Shown: positions 1 to 8,166 of the stretch, piece by piece
Position numbering within the stretch: position 1 is the first letter of the stretch
Layout of the letters: every line of letters begins with the position of its first letter
Origin: Pseudomonas sp. GR 6-02
GTDB lineage: Bacteria; Pseudomonadota; Gammaproteobacteria; Pseudomonadales; Pseudomonadaceae
Direction: 5' to 3'
DNA length: 64,000 nt
Assembly: GCF_001655615.1 (NCBI RefSeq)
Contig: NZ_CP011567.1
Span: forward strand, 496,001-560,000
The notes under the pieces: generated by a model
Seen by the model: only the letters and a program-made list of their open reading frames with translations
What the model was told of the DNA's origin: nothing
The model's database searches: none
Program-made: the position numbers and the translations under genes

Positions 1-1178
1 GGCAGTTCCGACAGCCGCTGACCGTGGACTTCCTCGGTGGTGTACTGGGTGATCGCGGTGAAGCTTGGGTTGACGTACTCCACCACGCCGTCGCAATTGA
101 CCAGCAGAAAGGCGTTGGCGCTTTGTTCCACCGCACGCTGGAACAGGTGCAGGGCGCTGGTGGCGGTACGGCGGTTGTGGTTGTTGATGACTTGGGCGAA
201 TTGATCCGCCAGTTCGCCGGCAAAGGCGATTTCGTCCGATTGCCAGGCGCGGGTCGCCCCGATCTGTTCCAGGCAGAGCACGCCGACCACCTGGCCATCG
301 ACACGGATGCTGGCGTCGAGCATGGCGTTGACGTCGCGCGGGCGCAGGTACTCGGCGATTTCCCGGGTGCGCGGGTCGCGCATGGCGTTGTGGGCGTCGA
401 TGGCGCGGCCGGTGTGCAAGGCCTCGAGGTAATCGGGAAAACCACTGGCGTCGATCGGCTTCGGCAGTTGGTGATTGCGGGTGGCACGGTGATAGGCCGA
501 GATCGGCGTCAGTAGCGAGCCATCGAGGTTCCACAGGCTGGCGCAGTCGATTTCATAGATGTCGCAGGCGCTGCGGGTGATCAGTTCGGCGGCTTCTTGC
601 AGGGAGTTGTTGGTGCTATAGCGCTGGCGGGTCAGCAGCAGGATCAGGTCTTGCTGGGCGCGCACCCGGTCCAGGTGCTGCAGTTGTTCCTGCTGGGCAC
701 GTTGATTGAGTTCCAGGGCGATTTGCAGGCGTGAGTTCTGGGTTTCCAGATCCAGCGCCGGCAGCAAGGGTTCGCCGTCGAACAGGCCGTCCACCACCAT
801 CAGGTAGCCGCGCAGCAGGTGCCGATTGTGTTGTTTGTAGGCTTCGCCCAGTTCCAGCAGGCTCAGAACGCCGGCGGCGGTGTGCAAGGTGTAGCGGATC
901 AGGTAATGCGGGCTTTCGGTGAGTTGCTGCTGGATCGTGTCATGCAGTTGATAGCGCGCTTCGGGCTCCATCAGGCTGGCGTAGGGCGAGCCGACCAGAG
1001 CACAAAGCTCCACCGCCGGCAGGCCGAACTGTCGTTCGCAATTAGGATCGAGAAACAGCAGCGCCCAGCTTGGTTCATTCAGCCGTTCGAAACGCAGCAT
1101 GCCGAGCCGCGAGGGCACAGGCAACTGCGTCACTACCTCGGCCACCATACGGCTGGCGGCATCGGGTTGGCTTTTCAT
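1..1178 (-). CDS. dipA: DipA-like cyclic di-GMP phosphodiesterase, N-terminal part (truncated by window edge)
   Basis: The first 392 codons of a large signalling protein are visible; the rest lies left of position 1. The protein starts MKSQPDAASRM and shows a PAS-like segment at about residues 15-120 (FLDPNCERQFGLPAVEL), a GAF-like domain at about 190-345 (ending near VVGVLCLEQIGATRAWQSDE) and the beginning of a second PAS domain (FLLVNCDGVVEYVNPSFTAI). In PAO1 the gene beside aceF (PA5017, DipA) has this PAS-GAF-PAS arrangement followed by GGDEF and EAL domains and degrades cyclic di-GMP to promote biofilm dispersal. Those catalytic domains are outside the window, so the activity is inferred from the N-terminus and synteny. 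The ATG at 1178 has only a weak Shine-Dalgarno sequence (GAAGCGAG). Confidence 0.8.
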   Translation of the reverse strand, partial: MKSQPDAASRMVAEVVTQLPVPSRLGMLRFERLNEPSWALLFLDPNCERQFGLPAVELCALVGSPYASLMEPEARYQLHDTIQQQLTESPHYLIRYTLHTAAGVLSLLELGEAYKQHNRHLLRGYLMVVDGLFDGEPLLPALDLETQNSRLQIALELNQRAQQEQLQHLDRVRAQQDLILLLTRQRYSTNNSLQEAAELITRSACDIYEIDCASLWNLDGSLLTPISAYHRATRNHQLPKPIDASGFPDYLEALHTGRAIDAHNAMRDPRTREIAEYLRPRDVNAMLDASIRVDGQVVGVLCLEQIGATRAWQSDEIAFAGELADQFAQVINNHNRRTATSALHLFQRAVEQSANAFLLVNCDGVVEYVNPSFTAITQYTTEEVHGQRLSEL

Positions 1179-1362
1179 TGAAGGAAACTCGCTTCGAATA
1201 TGCTGATCGCGCCGGGCTCTCGCCCTCTTTACTGTTGCCTGCGGCAAGGTTGCATCATTGCGACACCGACTGACAAGAGACATGAAGGCCAAGTGCTATA
1301 AGAATATGTCGGCAGGCGCACAGTTTTCTCCAGCGAGGCGTCAAAAAGTAATGTTGTGGGCC

Positions 1363-1405
1363 AAAAGATTGCAGCCCGTAGGGGCTGCCGAAGGCTGTGA
1401 TCTTT
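1363..1405. terminator. Palindromic repeat at the 3' end of the PhoD-like gene
   Basis: An imperfect palindrome: arm AAGATTGCAGCC at 1365-1376 faces GGCTGTGATCTT at 1393-1404, with an inner hairpin GCAGCC/GGCTGC and a trailing TCTTT. It begins 9 bases beyond the stop codon of the minus-strand phosphatase and could end its transcript. The core resembles a short interspersed repeat common in P. fluorescens-group intergenic DNA, so it may be a repeat used as a terminator. Confidence 0.5.
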
Positions 1406-1413
1406 CCGAGGGA

Positions 1414-2820
1414 TCAACGAAATTTGATGCTGATCGACTGCAATGGCTTGCCATCCCGATCGTGATAATTGACGCGAACCTGCTCGGCCTCGACGATCAG
1501 ATGCGCGAAGTTGTCCTGGCTGATCACCTCGCTGGTCAGTTCATGCCGATAGTCGCCTGCCGCTGTTCGGGCCAGGGCCTGATCGAGGATGAAGGTCGAT
1601 GCCTTGGCGTACGGCAGCAGTTTGCTGTTGCACAACGGTGAAGACACGATGGTGTGGACTTCGAAATCCGGGTCCTCGCTGTGGGTCAGGCGACTGGTGA
1701 GGGAGCCGTGGACATCGCCGGAGATGAACAAGACGTTTTTGATACGGCGTGTACGAATCGTCTCCAGCAGCCGTAGGCGTTGCTCCGGGAAGGCTTTCCA
1801 AGCGTCATCACCGTGAAGTTTACGGTCGGGATAGAACATGACACTGGTGACCACGAATTTGACCCGGGCCGGGTTATTGATCAGCCATTTGAGCAGGGCC
1901 TGTTCCTGTTCTTCGTCAAGGATGCGCCGGTCGTTGGCCGACAGATTGCGTCGGGTTCGACTGTCGGTGACAAACCACCCGATATCACCCTCGGAGAACT
2001 GATACCAATACTTTTCCAGTCTTTTGCTTACTTGCCCATTGGCCAGCAGCTCATACGTGGGGCTGTGACTGGCTTGATATAACTCATATGCTGCAATGGC
2101 GTTTTTGTATAAGTAATCATCGGCGTTACTTTTGTTGGCGGGCCAGTTGTCTTCTATTTCATGGTCGTCGAGGATCATGTAAGTCGGCATGCCCGACATT
2201 AACTTGGAAATATGAGGCTGCGAAAAGGCTGTGCGGTATTTTTTGAGAATGTCCTTGTATTCCCGGTCGGGGGCCACGAGGTTCAAGTCGTCGACGTAAA
2301 TCTGATCGCCAGTCATCAGCATGGCACTGACGGGCGGTTCGGCGCTGTCCGCCAGGCTGTTGATCGAGGCAAAAATCCGGTCGCCCAACTGTGGGGCCGA
2401 CGCAATGCCGGCGGTCATTCGCAGGTAACGACACGAGCCGACGATATAGGCCCGTGGCTGGCTGATTTTGCTGGACTGCGTGCGAAAGCGGTAAATCTCC
2501 CGTGGCCATTGCAGCGGCAGTTCCTGAACTGTCTCCACGGTATGCACCGGGCTCATGGGGCTGAACCAGCCTGCCTGGTACTCATAGTCGGTGTCGGTGA
2601 CCAGGTCATTGAGTGCAATGACATCGGACATGTCGCGCAAGACGGACAGTTTTGCAAATACGCCTTTGGACCAGAGTTTCTCGCCTGTGCGTCGATAACG
2701 GATGCCCGCAAATACCAAGGCGTCGTTCTGTAATTCACCGCGCAAGAAAATACGCGCATGGTTAGTTGTGGTATGGCCGATAATTGGGCCGACAGTTGGT
2801 TTGAACATGTTCGAATCCAT
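1414..2820 (-). CDS. PhoD-like metallophosphatase (alkaline phosphatase D family)
   Basis: A 468-residue protein with the metal-binding signatures of PhoD-like phosphodiesterases in order: GSCRYL near residue 128, MTGDQIYVDD near 165, LDDHEIEDN near 217 and SGDVHGS near 368. The family hydrolyses phosphate mono- or diesters with metal ions. There is no signal peptide or Tat motif, unlike secreted PhoD, so a cytoplasmic enzyme is more likely and the substrate is unknown. The listed ATG encodes MDSNMFKPTVGP; the second ATG four codons later (2808) is equally possible because neither has a clear ribosome binding site. The gene and its upstream flank look more AT-rich than the neighbours, and I do not recall it between dipA and aceF in PAO1, so it may be an insertion. 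Confidence 0.8.
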   Translation of the reverse strand: MDSNMFKPTVGPIIGHTTTNHARIFLRGELQNDALVFAGIRYRRTGEKLWSKGVFAKLSVLRDMSDVIALNDLVTDTDYEYQAGWFSPMSPVHTVETVQELPLQWPREIYRFRTQSSKISQPRAYIVGSCRYLRMTAGIASAPQLGDRIFASINSLADSAEPPVSAMLMTGDQIYVDDLNLVAPDREYKDILKKYRTAFSQPHISKLMSGMPTYMILDDHEIEDNWPANKSNADDYLYKNAIAAYELYQASHSPTYELLANGQVSKRLEKYWYQFSEGDIGWFVTDSRTRRNLSANDRRILDEEQEQALLKWLINNPARVKFVVTSVMFYPDRKLHGDDAWKAFPEQRLRLLETIRTRRIKNVLFISGDVHGSLTSRLTHSEDPDFEVHTIVSSPLCNSKLLPYAKASTFILDQALARTAAGDYRHELTSEVISQDNFAHLIVEAEQVRVNYHDRDGKPLQSISIKFR

Positions 2821-3055
2821 TCGAGGTAATGCTAACTAAGCAAATTAAGTCATCGAGGTTTCTATTAGAAATCTCCGAACTAAGCCTAGTTATTGGCTGG
2901 AGAAAAATATCGGGCAGAAGTGGACTGGGGTTGTAGGTGGCGTAAGCCTTAGATGTAGGAATAAGGCACGAAGAGGGTCAATCCCGTAGCAGCAGCCTCG
3001 CAAGCTCGACAGCTGCTACATAGGATGCTGAAACGCGGAGGGCTTTCTTCAGGGC
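2821..3055. other. Intergenic region between the phosphatase gene and the aceF terminator
   Basis: No gene is supported here. The first 100 bases are AT-rich and should hold the promoter of the minus-strand phosphatase gene, but no convincing -35/-10 pair was found. A hairpin repeat occupies 2986-3019 and is listed separately. Confidence 0.5.
2986..3019. repeat. GTAGCAGC/GCTGCTAC hairpin repeat
   Basis: Arms GTAGCAGC (2986-2993) and GCTGCTAC (3012-3019) flank an 18-base spacer. A related element with the same arm sequence lies at 55839-55864. This is the form of a short dispersed intergenic repeat rather than a terminator, as no T run follows on either strand. Confidence 0.6.
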
Positions 3056-3086
3056 AAAAAAAAGCCCCGCCAAATCGACGGGGTTG
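3056..3086 (-). terminator. Rho-independent terminator of aceEF
   Basis: Read on the minus strand: CCCCG stem (3079-3083), loop, CGGGG stem (3065-3069), then an uninterrupted run of eight T (3056-3063). It lies about 70 bases after the aceF stop codon. Confidence 0.85.
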
Positions 3087-3155
3087 AGGTACGAGCGTGG
3101 CGCTCGGAAAACGTGGAACGCGATTGGCCCTCCGCCAGGGGAGGGCCAGTCGGTG

Positions 3156-5126
3156 TTACAGCAGGATGGTGCGGATGTCTGCCAGCAGGTCGCTCAGACG
3201 CTTGGTGAAGCGTGCAGCAGCGGCGCCGTTGATCACACGGTGATCGTAGGACAGCGACAGCGGTAGCATCAGTTTCGGCTGGAAGGCTTTGCCGTCCCAG
3301 ACTGACTGGATGGTTGCCTTGGAAACACCGAGGATCGCCACTTCCGGCGCGTTGACGATCGGCGTGAAGCCGGTGCCGCCAATGTGGCCGAGGCTGGAAA
3401 TGGTGAAGCAGGCGCCTTGCATCTCGTCCGACGAAAGCTTCTTGGTCCGGGCTTTCTCAGCCAGGGAAGCAGCTTCGGCGGCCAGTTGCAGGAGGCTCTT
3501 CTGGTCGACGTTCTTGATGACCGGTACCAGCAGGCCATCCGGGGTGTCGACGGCGAAGCCGATGTTCACGTATTTCTTGCGGATGATCGCTTTGCCGCTT
3601 GGTGCCAGCGAGCTGTTGAAGTCCGGCAGTTCCTTGAGCAGGTGTGCGCAGGACTTGAGCAGCAGCGGCAGGATGGTCAGCTTGACGCCGGCCTTCTCTG
3701 CAACGGCTTTCTGGGCGTTACGGAACGCTTCCAGCTCGGTGATATCCGCCGAGTCGAATTGCGTCACGTGCGGCACGTTCAGCCAGCTGCGGTGCAGGTT
3801 GGCAGCGCCGACCTGCATCAGGCGTGTCATCGGCACTTCTTCGATTTCGCCGAAGCGGCTGAAGTCCACGACCGGAATCGGCGGGATGCCCGCGCCGCCG
3901 GTTGCACCAGCTGCAGCGGCCGGAGCTTCCTTGGCCTTCTGCATCATGGCCTTGACGTAAACCTGAACGTCTTCCTTCAGGATGCGACCGTGCGGACCGC
4001 TGGCGCCGACAGCGCTCAGCTCGACGCCGAACTCGCGAGCCAGTTGACGCACGGCAGGGCCGGCGTGAACTTTCGCGCCAGGCTTGGCAGGAGCAGCAGC
4101 CGGGGCAGCAGCAGGAGCGGCGGCAGCCGGAGCGGCAGCGGCAGGCGCTGGAGCACTCGGCGCGGCAGCGGCAGTCGGAGCCGGGGCTGCAGCAGGTGCC
4201 GCGCCTTTGACTTTCAGCTTCAGGATCAGGTCGCCGGTACCGACTTCGTCATCCAGCTTGATGGAAATGCTTTCCACCACGCCAGCGGCAGGCGATGGGA
4301 TTTCCATGCTCGCCTTGTCGGATTCCAGGGTGATCAGCGACTGATCGGCGGCAACAGTGTCGCCAGCCTTGACCAGTACTTCGATGATCTTGGCCTTGCC
4401 CGCCGAACCGATGTCCGGGACGTGAATGTCCTGAACGCTGTCGGCAACCGGTGCAGCCGGAGCCGCGGCGGCTGGCGCCGGAGCAGCGGCAGCAGGCGCA
4501 GCAGCCTGGGCAGGAGCGGCAGCAGCAGGGGCCGCAGCACCCGCCACTTCCAGATCCAGAATCAGGTCGCCCGTGCCGACTTCGTCGTTGAGCTTGACGC
4601 TGATGGCCTTGACCACGCCAGCGGCGGGCGAAGGGATTTCCATGCTGGCCTTGTCGGATTCCAGGGTGATCAGCGACTGATCAGCCTCGACGGTGTCGCC
4701 GACCTTGACCTGGATCTCGATGATCTGGGCCTTGCCCGACGAACCGATGTCCGGCACGTGCACTTGCTGGATGCTGGCAGCAGCCGGCGCGGCAGCAGGC
4801 GCCGCTGGCGCAGGTGCGGCAGCCGGTTTGGCTTCAGCTTTGGCTGGCGCAGCGGCCGCCGCAGGGGGCTGTATAGAGGCTGGGGCAGCGGCACCTTCGA
4901 CTTCCAGTTCCAGCAGTTCGTCGCCTTCTTTCAGGCGATCGCCCAGCTTCACTTTCAGGCTCTTGATGATGCCGGCCTTAGGCGCAGGCACTTCCATGCT
5001 CGCCTTGTCCGATTCCAGCGTCAGGATGCTCTGATCGGCTTCGATACGGTCGCCGACCTTCACAAACAGTTCAATTACTTCACCTTCACCGCTGCCGATG
5101 TCAGGTACGCGAATGAGTTCGCTCAC
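3156..5126 (-). CDS. aceF: Dihydrolipoamide acetyltransferase, E2 of pyruvate dehydrogenase
   Basis: This is the core of the pyruvate dehydrogenase complex; it transfers the acetyl group from the lipoyl arm to coenzyme A. The 656-residue protein has three N-terminal lipoyl domains with lipoyl lysines at K41, K159 and K271 (each in ESDKASME), joined by Ala/Pro-rich flexible linkers. An E1/E3-binding domain follows at about 352-392 (AVRQLAREFGV), and then the catalytic acyltransferase domain with the active-site motif DHRVING near residue 629. Three lipoyl domains is the E. coli and Azotobacter layout; the PAO1 protein, as I recall it, has two. The start is GTG at 5126, with a strong GAGGAG ribosome site that overlaps the aceE stop codon, so the two are translationally coupled. 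Confidence 0.97.
   Translation of the reverse strand: MSELIRVPDIGSGEGEVIELFVKVGDRIEADQSILTLESDKASMEVPAPKAGIIKSLKVKLGDRLKEGDELLELEVEGAAAPASIQPPAAAAAPAKAEAKPAAAPAPAAPAAAPAAASIQQVHVPDIGSSGKAQIIEIQVKVGDTVEADQSLITLESDKASMEIPSPAAGVVKAISVKLNDEVGTGDLILDLEVAGAAAPAAAAPAQAAAPAAAAPAPAAAAPAAPVADSVQDIHVPDIGSAGKAKIIEVLVKAGDTVAADQSLITLESDKASMEIPSPAAGVVESISIKLDDEVGTGDLILKLKVKGAAPAAAPAPTAAAAPSAPAPAAAAPAAAAPAAAPAAAPAKPGAKVHAGPAVRQLAREFGVELSAVGASGPHGRILKEDVQVYVKAMMQKAKEAPAAAAGATGGAGIPPIPVVDFSRFGEIEEVPMTRLMQVGAANLHRSWLNVPHVTQFDSADITELEAFRNAQKAVAEKAGVKLTILPLLLKSCAHLLKELPDFNSSLAPSGKAIIRKKYVNIGFAVDTPDGLLVPVIKNVDQKSLLQLAAEAASLAEKARTKKLSSDEMQGACFTISSLGHIGGTGFTPIVNAPEVAILGVSKATIQSVWDGKAFQPKLMLPLSLSYDHRVINGAAAARFTKRLSDLLADIRTILL
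4205..4763 (-). repeat. Duplicated lipoyl-domain coding repeat inside aceF
   Basis: Lipoyl domains 2 (about 4542-4763) and 3 (about 4205-4427) are almost the same at the protein level (DQSLITLESDKASMEIPSP in both). Long stretches are also nearly identical in DNA, for example 4300-4345 against 4640-4685. Domain 1 is more diverged (DQSILTLESDKASMEVPAP). This points to a recent duplication or ongoing gene conversion between domains 2 and 3. Confidence 0.8.
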
Positions 5127-5137
5127 AGAGTGTCTCC

Positions 5138-7783
5138 TCAGCAGTCCAGTGGGTTGCGTTTTTCCGGGTTGATGCCGAACTTGGCGATGGCTTCAGCCAC
5201 CACTTTAGGTTCGATGTCACCACGGTCAGCCAAGGCTTCCAGGGCTGCCAACACCACGAAATGACGGTCTACTTCGAAGAAGTGACGCAGCTTCTTGCGG
5301 CTGTCACTGCGGCCGAAACCATCGGTGCCCAGGACTTTGAATTCCTTGGACGGGACCCACTGACGAATTTGTTCAGCGAACAGCTTCATGTAGTCGGTAG
5401 AGGCAATGACCGGACCTTTACGGCCGTTCAGGCACTCTTCGACGTAGCTCAGCTTAGGCTTCTGGCCAGGGTGCAGACGGTTAGTGCGTTCAACGGCCAG
5501 GCCATCGCGACGCAGTTCGTTGAAGCTGGTAACGCTCCATACGTCGGCGCCGACGTTGAACTCTTCACGCAGGATCTTCGCCGCTTCACGGACTTCACGC
5601 AGGATGGTGCCGGAGCCCATCAGCTGAACGTGGTGCGCCGCTTCGCGGGTGTCTTCCTCGAGCAGGTACATGCCTTTCTTGATGCCTTCTTCGGCACCGG
5701 CCGGCATGGCTGGCTGCTGGTAGGACTCGTTCATTACGGTGATGTAGTAGAAGACGTCCTGTTGCTCTTCGGTCATCTTCTTCATGCCGTCCTGAATGAT
5801 CACCGCCAGCTCGTAGCCGTAGGTTGGATCGTAGGTGCGGCAGTTCGGGATGGTCGCGGCCAGCAGGTGGCTGTGACCGTCTTCGTGTTGCAGGCCTTCA
5901 CCGTTCAGGGTGGTACGGCCGGCGGTGCCGCCGATCAGGAAGCCACGGGTACGGCTGTCGCCAGCGGCCCAGGCCAGGTCGCCAATACGCTGGAAGCCGA
6001 ACATCGAGTAGAAGATGTAGAACGGCAGCATCGGCTGGTTGTGGCTGGAGTACGAAGTACCGGCAGCGATGAAGGAGCTCATGGCGCCCGCTTCGTTGAT
6101 GCCTTCCTCGAGGATCTGGCCCTTCTGGTCTTCCTTGTAGAACATCACCTGGTCTTTATCGACTGGCTCGTAGAGCTGGCCGACGGAGGAGTAGATGCCC
6201 AACTGACGGAACATGCCTTCCATACCGAAGGTACGGGCTTCGTCCGGGATGATCGGTACGATGCGCGGGCCGATTTCCTTGTCCTTGACCAGTTGCGCGA
6301 GGATCCGCACGAAGGCCATGGTGGTGGAGATTTCGCGGTCGCCCGAGCCGTCCAGGATCGCCTTGAGGGTGTCCAGTGGAGGGGTCGGGATGTTGAAGCT
6401 CTTGGCGCGACGCTGAGGCACGAAACCGCCCAGTGCGGTACGGCGCTCGGCCAGGTAACGGGCTTCGGCGCTGCCTTCTTCCGGTTTGAAGAATGGCAGG
6501 TTCTCCAACTCTTCGTCCCTGACCGGAATGTCGAAACGATCGCGGAACAACTTCAGGCTGTCGACATCGACTTTCTTGGTGTTGTGCGCAGTGTTTTTCG
6601 CTTCGCCGGCACCGGTGCCATAACCCTTGATGGTCTTGGCCAGGATGACAGTTGGTTGTTCCTTGTGGTTGACCGCTTCGTGGTATGCCGCGTAGACCTT
6701 GTACGGGTCGTGGCCGCCACGGTTGAGCTTCCAGATCTCGTCGTCGGACAGATCGGCAACCATCGCCTTGAGTTCTGGCGAGTTGAAGAAGTGTTCACGC
6801 ACGAACGCGCCGTCTTTGGCTTTGTAGTTCTGGTACTCGCCGTCGATGACTTCGTCCATGCGGCGTTGCAGGATGCCGTCGACGTCCTTGGCCAGCAGTG
6901 GGTCCCAGAAGCGGCCCCAGATGACTTTGGTCACGTTCCACTGAGCACCGCGGAACACGCCTTCGAGTTCCTGGATGATCTTGCCGTTGCCGCGAACCGG
7001 GCCGTCGAGGCGCTGCAGGTTGCAGTTGATGACGAAGATCAGGTTGTCCAGCTTTTCGCGGCCGGCCAGGGAGATCGCGCCCAGGGATTCCGGCTCGTCG
7101 CACTCGCCGTCGCCCAGGAAGCACCAGACTTTCTGTTTGCCTGGCTGGATGAAGCCACGGTGTTCCAGGTACTTCATGAAGCGTGCCTGGTAGATCGCCT
7201 GGATCGGGCCCAGACCCATGGATACGGTCGGGAACTGCCAGAAGTCAGGCATCAGCCATGGGTGTGGGTAGGACGACAGGCCCTGACCGTCGACTTCCTG
7301 GCGGAAGTTGTTCATCTGGTCTTCGGTGATGCGGCCTTCCATGAATGCACGGGCGTAAACGCCTGGCGAGGTGTGGCCCTGGAAGTAGATCAGGTCGCCG
7401 CCGTGTTCGTCGGTCGGGGCCTGGAAGAAATAGTTGAAGCCGATGTCGTACAGGGTTGCGCTGGAGGCGAAGCTGGAGATATGACCGCCCAGGTCAGAAT
7501 CTTTCAGGTTCGTGCGCATCACCATGGCCATCGCGTTCCAGCGTACCAGCGAGCGAATGCGGCGTTCCATGAACAGGTCGCCAGGCATGCGTGCTTCGTG
7601 GGTAACGGGAATGGTGTTGCGGTATGGCGTGGTGATGGCGTAAGGCAATTGCGAACCGCTACGGGTTGCGAGTTCGCCCATACGGGTCATCAGATAGTGA
7701 GCACGGTCTTCGCCTTCTTTGTCGAGAACCGATTCCAGGGCGTCCAGCCATTCCTGGGTTTCGACGGGATCGAGGTCTTGCAT
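5138..7783 (-). CDS. aceE: Pyruvate dehydrogenase E1 component (homodimeric)
   Basis: A thiamine diphosphate-dependent enzyme that decarboxylates pyruvate and acetylates the lipoyl arm of AceF. The 881-residue length is that of the single-chain homodimeric E1 of gammaproteobacteria. The thiamine diphosphate motif runs from GDGECDE (224-230) to VINCN (251-255). Conserved segments GHTSPGVYARAFMEGR and EDGHSHLLA are also present. The ATG at 7783 has CTGGAG upstream. It is the first gene of the aceE-aceF operon; its stop codon lies within the ribosome site of aceF. The dihydrolipoamide dehydrogenase (E3) gene is not in this window. Confidence 0.97.
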   Translation of the reverse strand: MQDLDPVETQEWLDALESVLDKEGEDRAHYLMTRMGELATRSGSQLPYAITTPYRNTIPVTHEARMPGDLFMERRIRSLVRWNAMAMVMRTNLKDSDLGGHISSFASSATLYDIGFNYFFQAPTDEHGGDLIYFQGHTSPGVYARAFMEGRITEDQMNNFRQEVDGQGLSSYPHPWLMPDFWQFPTVSMGLGPIQAIYQARFMKYLEHRGFIQPGKQKVWCFLGDGECDEPESLGAISLAGREKLDNLIFVINCNLQRLDGPVRGNGKIIQELEGVFRGAQWNVTKVIWGRFWDPLLAKDVDGILQRRMDEVIDGEYQNYKAKDGAFVREHFFNSPELKAMVADLSDDEIWKLNRGGHDPYKVYAAYHEAVNHKEQPTVILAKTIKGYGTGAGEAKNTAHNTKKVDVDSLKLFRDRFDIPVRDEELENLPFFKPEEGSAEARYLAERRTALGGFVPQRRAKSFNIPTPPLDTLKAILDGSGDREISTTMAFVRILAQLVKDKEIGPRIVPIIPDEARTFGMEGMFRQLGIYSSVGQLYEPVDKDQVMFYKEDQKGQILEEGINEAGAMSSFIAAGTSYSSHNQPMLPFYIFYSMFGFQRIGDLAWAAGDSRTRGFLIGGTAGRTTLNGEGLQHEDGHSHLLAATIPNCRTYDPTYGYELAVIIQDGMKKMTEEQQDVFYYITVMNESYQQPAMPAGAEEGIKKGMYLLEEDTREAAHHVQLMGSGTILREVREAAKILREEFNVGADVWSVTSFNELRRDGLAVERTNRLHPGQKPKLSYVEECLNGRKGPVIASTDYMKLFAEQIRQWVPSKEFKVLGTDGFGRSDSRKKLRHFFEVDRHFVVLAALEALADRGDIEPKVVAEAIAKFGINPEKRNPLDC

Positions 7784-7893
7784 GGCTTGCTCCAGGGCGG
7801 AAAGGCTTCCAGAATCGGTTGCCTGAGTTTGCGACTGGCCTTGTGGGCAGACGATATAAATTCTTGGATTGCCGATAGGTTGTTCCGGCGGCG

Positions 7894-7908
7894 TGTAGTT
7901 TTACTACA
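7894..7908. promoter_or_regulatory. GntR/FadR-type operator, aceE-proximal site
   Basis: A perfect 15-base palindrome TGTAGTTTTACTACA. It fits the general FadR-subfamily consensus TNGTNNNACNA (TAGTTTTACTA). Its centre is about 118 bases upstream of the aceE start codon. A pyruvate- or related-metabolite-responsive GntR regulator is the natural candidate, as PdhR controls aceEF in E. coli. The regulator itself is not in this window. Confidence 0.6.
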
Positions 7909-7946
7909 AATCTTCGGGCATTTCAGCCTTTCGAATGTATAGACGA

Positions 7947-7959
7947 GTAGTAAAACTAC
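7947..7959. promoter_or_regulatory. GntR/FadR-type operator, aceE-distal site
   Basis: A perfect 13-base palindrome GTAGTAAAACTAC with the same half-site as the proximal copy and the same 3-base spacer. The centres are 52 bases apart, close to five helical turns, so both would face the same side of the DNA. This supports cooperative binding or a small loop. Confidence 0.6.
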
Positions 7960-8166
7960 AGATGATTGGCTTGTGGCCTCCGGCTGCGTTGTGAGAATAA
8001 TCGTTAAGGTTGGTCTTTTGCCAATCGAAAAAGGTGGAAGCTTGATGATCGCTGCCAAAAAAAAAGAAATTTCAGCTATTTCTAACCTTTGTTCGACAGT
8101 CAGTCGCGTAGCGTGTTTTCACGAATCACTACATGCAGCCCTTCACACGCCGATCAAGGATAGACC

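Larger units (their letters stand above)
7784..8166. other. Divergent control region between aceE and glnE
   Basis: A 383-base region with two GntR-type palindromes, listed separately. No convincing sigma-70 promoter could be assigned for either gene. The ribosome binding site of glnE (AAGGA) is at about 8156-8160. A run of nine A lies at 8056-8064. No coding sequence is supported. Confidence 0.6.

Noticed and set aside
24..1181. Plus-strand open frames at the left end
   Set aside because: Antisense to dipA, whose PAS and GAF segments are clear on the minus strand.
4080..4900. Repeated segments that might suggest a CRISPR or tandem array
   Set aside because: They encode lipoyl domains and Ala/Pro linkers of AceF; spacing and content do not fit a CRISPR.
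3384..7942. Long open frames of 626 and 893 codons on the plus strand
   Set aside because: They are exactly antisense to aceF and aceE. High GC and third-position bias keep the opposite frame free of stops. The translations have no recognisable domains.
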